Shown here piece by piece: positions 5,779-8,336 of a stretch of DNA of 8,336 nt. The position numbers and the translations under genes are program-made. A model generated the notes under the pieces. That model was not told the origin of the DNA. It searched no databases and saw nothing but the letters and a program-made list of their open reading frames with translations. The stretch covers positions 1 through 8,336 of the forward strand of contig WXFH01000106.1 in NCBI GenBank assembly GCA_009881125.1. Reading direction: 5' to 3'. The DNA is from Acidaminobacter sp. Lineage in GTDB: Bacteria > Bacillota_A > Clostridia > Peptostreptococcales > Acidaminobacteraceae. Numbering within the stretch: the first letter of the stretch is position 1; each line of letters starts with the position of its first letter.

Positions 5779-8232
5779 ATGGTTTTTTATTCAGAACTTA
5801 ATGCTTCACCCGGTGAGGTTCTAAAGCACATGGGCTACCCAGAAGGCAAAACAGCACCGACAAAGATTATGGACCGTCTCATGGGTCACCTTGACAAAGC
5901 AGGTTTGCATTTCAAACCCGTGGTTTACTTCGACGAATTTTCCATTGAATCTGACCCAGTCGCTGCTGACAATGACGCTTTGGGCAAAGGGTTGACCTTC
6001 CAGTCAAAATTCGTCTGCGACGCCCTCAAGAACTGCAGTGCAGCGATCTTAGGCGTGGCGACCATTGAGAAGTCAACCGAAAGTGCTCGAAGCACTCAGC
6101 CGACGGTTTCGGATCAACTTATTCTGGAGTCCATAGAAAACGCCGCACTGGAGACTTTGGCAGCGGACTTCTGGAACCACCTGGCCGCAGAATCTCGCGC
6201 CTCGAAGGCCACTGGTCTGACGCGGCTGTATTTGCCGGGCGAAAAGGATTGGCCTATTTCAGACCAAAAGCCCCTATTTTCTATGTTAACCGCCAGGGAA
6301 CCCGCTCTCAGCGTCAAACTCAACGAGAGTTTCATGATGGACCCTGAAAAAAGTCTGTCCTTTGTCATTGGGAGAACTAAAGACGGCACTTTCAGTGAGG
6401 TCCATCACGACTGTGCATTGTGTCAGTTGGAATCCTGTTCCCTTCGAAAGAAGCCGCAACCGCCTGCACAGCACAGGCTCGTCGTTCATGACATAAGCGG
6501 CAGTCATGAGTTTTATGTCAAAGACGGTCAAAATTTGTTGAGTGCCGTTCTGGATCAGGGTTATAAGGTCGAGGGCGCCTGCGGCGGCAATAAAACCTGC
6601 GGCAAGTGCAGGGCTAAAATTGAAAAGGGTTCAAGCCCTGAGCCTACCTCTGAGGAAGAGGTGCTCCGTCAAAGTCAAAATATGGACCTGGAGGAACGCC
6701 TTCTTTGTTTCATTGACGTGGACCGGGATCTTGAAATCACTTTGACCAATCAGCATTTAAAGCCACAGATTATGGTGGAAGGATTTAATGTGGAGACTGG
6801 TGAAATCGACCCTTGGGTGATGGAAACAATCATCAATGTTGCGCCAGCTGAAATTAAGGATCAAAGCGGCCTTTTGAAGGAAATGCTGACTTTGGTGCCA
6901 GGGGCGGACAGCATTTCCCTGAATGCCCTTACAAAAGCCTCGACGCTGGTGTCCGGCAAAGATCAACAGCTCGTCGCAACTACCCTGGATCATAAAATTG
7001 TCGGGATCCGTTCGTCGGAGTCGCCAGCCAGCAAGACTTGCGGGGCAGCCATTGACATAGGAACGACGACGCTGGCAGCCTACTTGCATCACTATGCATC
7101 CGACGAGATTCTTGCCACCGAATCCGCCCTCAATCCCCAATTCGTCAGGGGTAAGGATGTCATGACCCGCATTCATTATGTGTCGACGAATGTGTCTGGC
7201 GCCAGGGAGCTCAGCGCGCTCCTTGTCCAGGAAATCAACAGGCTGTTATCTGGTTTGGCGCACAAGGCAGGCATTGATACGACAGATATACTGCACGTCG
7301 TCGCAACGGGCAACACGACCATGCTGCATTTATTGCTCGGTGTCAACTGCGCGCTCATGGGCGTGTCGCCTTTTGTCCCGGTGTTTACCGAGCCCCTCAC
7401 TTTGCCTGCGGTTGAGTTGGGATTAAACCTCCACGTTGATGGTCTGCTGACGGTCCTGCCCTCAAAGGCTGCTTTTGTGGGCGCGGATCTTCTTTCTGCT
7501 GCTTTTGCGGCCGGTGTCCATCGGCAAACAAAGGATCAGGTGCAGCTCCTGATCGACATAGGCACCAACGGCGAGATTGTGCTGGCGGGGAAAGGCAGGA
7601 TGCTGTGCTGCGCGACGGCCGCGGGACCTGCCTTCGAGGGCGGCTCGATCAGCTGCGGTATGGGTGGTGTCGATGGCGCCATTGACAAAGTCAACTTCAG
7701 CTGGCCGCACAGATTCACGACTTTGGGCGGATCCGCAGCGAAGGGGATCTGTGGGTCGGGGCTCATCGACCTCTGCGCGGAGCTGCTGCGCTACGGGAAG
7801 CTGAGCCAGCAGGGGCGGCTGCTGGAGCGGGATGAGAATGACCGTTTCTTTTTGGATAAGGATTCGGGCGTATTTATCTCTCAAAAAGACATTCGGGAGG
7901 TTCAGCTGGCAAAGGGCGCCATCCACGCAGCGGTGGAACTCCTGATGGGGCAGCTTGGGATTGGACCGGAGGAAATTGATCAGGTATTGCTGGCAGGTGG
8001 CTTTGGCAGTTTTCTGAACCTGGAGAGCGCCGAAGAGATCAAGCTTTTGCCTGCGGGACTTATGGTTAAGGCTCAAATCATTGGAAATGCAGCGGGTATG
8101 GGCGCTGTGGCGGCGCTGCGGTCGAAAGGCGTTTTGCGGGAGATAAACGAGATTAAGGCGCGAATGGAATATGTGGAGCTGTCTGGATCTGCAGAGTTTC
8201 AGACTGCGTTTATCATGAAACTGGGGTTTTAG
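5779..8232 (+). CDS. Corrinoid-protein reductive activator: MetH-activation-like, 2Fe-2S and RACo/RamA ASKHA domains fused
   Basis: This cytoplasmic protein should reduce inactive Co(II) corrinoid to Co(I), using ATP and an iron-sulfur centre. Residues 1-225 resemble the B12-dependent methionine synthase activation-domain family: EVLKHMGY (13-20), LYLPGEKDWPISDQKPLF (150-167) and LNESFMMDPEKSLSFVIG (181-198), closing with Cys212-x2-Cys215-x4-Cys220. Residues about 231-330 are a plant-type 2Fe-2S ferredoxin with Cys268, Cys274, Cys277 and Cys310. From about 420 comes the ASKHA ATPase domain of RACo/RamA proteins: AIDIGTTTLAAY (424-435), ATGNTTMLHLLLG (509-521), LIDIGTNGEIVLAG (591-604), GICGSGLIDL (656-665) and LAGGFGSFLN (738-747). 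RACo-type activators are usually about 600-650 residues; the surplus is the N-terminal domain. ATG 5779 has GAGGTGAT (5768-5775) at 3 bases. The stop is TAG. The activator class is confident; the role of the extra domain is inference. Confidence 0.92.
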   Translation: MVFYSELNASPGEVLKHMGYPEGKTAPTKIMDRLMGHLDKAGLHFKPVVYFDEFSIESDPVAADNDALGKGLTFQSKFVCDALKNCSAAILGVATIEKSTESARSTQPTVSDQLILESIENAALETLAADFWNHLAAESRASKATGLTRLYLPGEKDWPISDQKPLFSMLTAREPALSVKLNESFMMDPEKSLSFVIGRTKDGTFSEVHHDCALCQLESCSLRKKPQPPAQHRLVVHDISGSHEFYVKDGQNLLSAVLDQGYKVEGACGGNKTCGKCRAKIEKGSSPEPTSEEEVLRQSQNMDLEERLLCFIDVDRDLEITLTNQHLKPQIMVEGFNVETGEIDPWVMETIINVAPAEIKDQSGLLKEMLTLVPGADSISLNALTKASTLVSGKDQQLVATTLDHKIVGIRSSESPASKTCGAAIDIGTTTLAAYLHHYASDEILATESALNPQFVRGKDVMTRIHYVSTNVSGARELSALLVQEINRLLSGLAHKAGIDTTDILHVVATGNTTMLHLLLGVNCALMGVSPFVPVFTEPLTLPAVELGLNLHVDGLLTVLPSKAAFVGADLLSAAFAAGVHRQTKDQVQLLIDIGTNGEIVLAGKGRMLCCATAAGPAFEGGSISCGMGGVDGAIDKVNFSWPHRFTTLGGSAAKGICGSGLIDLCAELLRYGKLSQQGRLLERDENDRFFLDKDSGVFISQKDIREVQLAKGAIHAAVELLMGQLGIGPEEIDQVLLAGGFGSFLNLESAEEIKLLPAGLMVKAQIIGNAAGMGAVAALRSKGVLREINEIKARMEYVELSGSAEFQTAFIMKLGF

Positions 8233-8274
8233 TTTGAACCGGCGGGGACTGTTCATGCGCTGTATTGGTTAAAA

Positions 8275-8327
8275 ACCATCGGAAAGAGTACTTAAGCTAT
8301 TAAAGGCTTAAAGACTCTGCCGATGGT
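8275..8327. terminator. Long hairpin, probable terminator, best oriented for the minus strand
   Basis: Three stacked stems form one hairpin: ACCATCGG (8275-8282) with CCGATGGT (8320-8327), AGAGT (8285-8289) with ACTCT (8314-8318), and TTAAGC (8292-8297) with GCTTAA (8306-8311), with small internal loops and an 8-base loop. On the + strand only CTTCAT follows, a poor T tract. On the minus strand the hairpin is followed by TTTTTAACC (reverse complement of 8267-8275), a good tail. It therefore probably ends a convergent gene beyond the right edge, and may also serve the activator gene, whose stop is 42 bases upstream. Confidence 0.6.
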
Positions 8328-8336
8328 CTTCATACG

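Noticed and set aside
8230..8232. The TAG stop of the activator gene as a possible pyrrolysine codon
   Set aside because: Readthrough would add only about 20 codons of unconserved sequence up to a TAA, and the protein already ends where the family ends. No pylT or pylS-like sequence is in the window.
7462..8256. A 264-residue minus-strand open frame opposite the activator gene
   Set aside because: It lies antisense to conserved ASKHA motifs, its translation shows no domain, and it is rich in Arg, Gln and His as expected of a shadow of a biased coding strand. No ribosome binding site or promoter supports it.

Overview
The window reads as a Bacillota (probably strictly anaerobic, Clostridia-type) chromosome segment. 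The evidence is strong purine-rich Shine-Dalgarno sites, use of TTG and GTG starts beside ATG, a YesN-like AraC regulator, and genes for corrinoid-dependent methyl transfer. Six genes lie on the + strand and fill almost the whole window; I see no convincing gene on the minus strand and no RNA gene.

Layout. Positions 1-178 are an upstream region with a candidate promoter, an operator-like dyad and two small leader hairpins. Genes 1 and 2 (179-373, 374-1885) encode a 64-residue two-helix membrane protein directly abutting a 503-residue sodium:solute symporter, together a likely two-part importer. A hairpin terminator follows at 1901-1960. Genes 3 and 4 (2005-2676, 2688-4061) encode a B12-binding corrinoid protein and a full-length homologue of MtmB, the monomethylamine:corrinoid methyltransferase. 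A 13-bp palindrome present as two inverted copies (4076-4130) separates this pair from gene 5 (4200-5684), an AraC-family regulator with its own probable promoter. Gene 6 (5779-8232) is an 817-residue corrinoid-activating protein: a MetH-activation-like N-terminal domain fused to a 2Fe-2S ferredoxin domain and a RACo/RamA-type ASKHA ATPase. A long hairpin at the right edge (8275-8327) looks like a terminator for a gene arriving from the right.

How the parts fit. The symporter imports a methylated compound. The MtmB-like protein moves its methyl group to Co(I) of the corrinoid protein. The gene 6 protein uses ATP and low-potential electrons to rescue corrinoid that has slipped to Co(II). The AraC protein probably switches the set on when substrate is present. 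The enzyme that would pass the methyl group on to tetrahydrofolate is not in the window.

Main point. Classical MtmB carries pyrrolysine, encoded by an in-frame UAG, as its catalytic residue. This gene is open throughout, and the aligned position (residue 199, bases 3282-3284) is CTC, leucine. Other residues known to sit round pyrrolysine also appear changed. By analogy with pyrrolysine-free MttB relatives such as MtgB (glycine betaine), this suggests a methyltransferase with a new, unknown substrate inside a dedicated uptake and demethylation module. The family assignments come from reading the sequence and from memory of family members, not from database searches.
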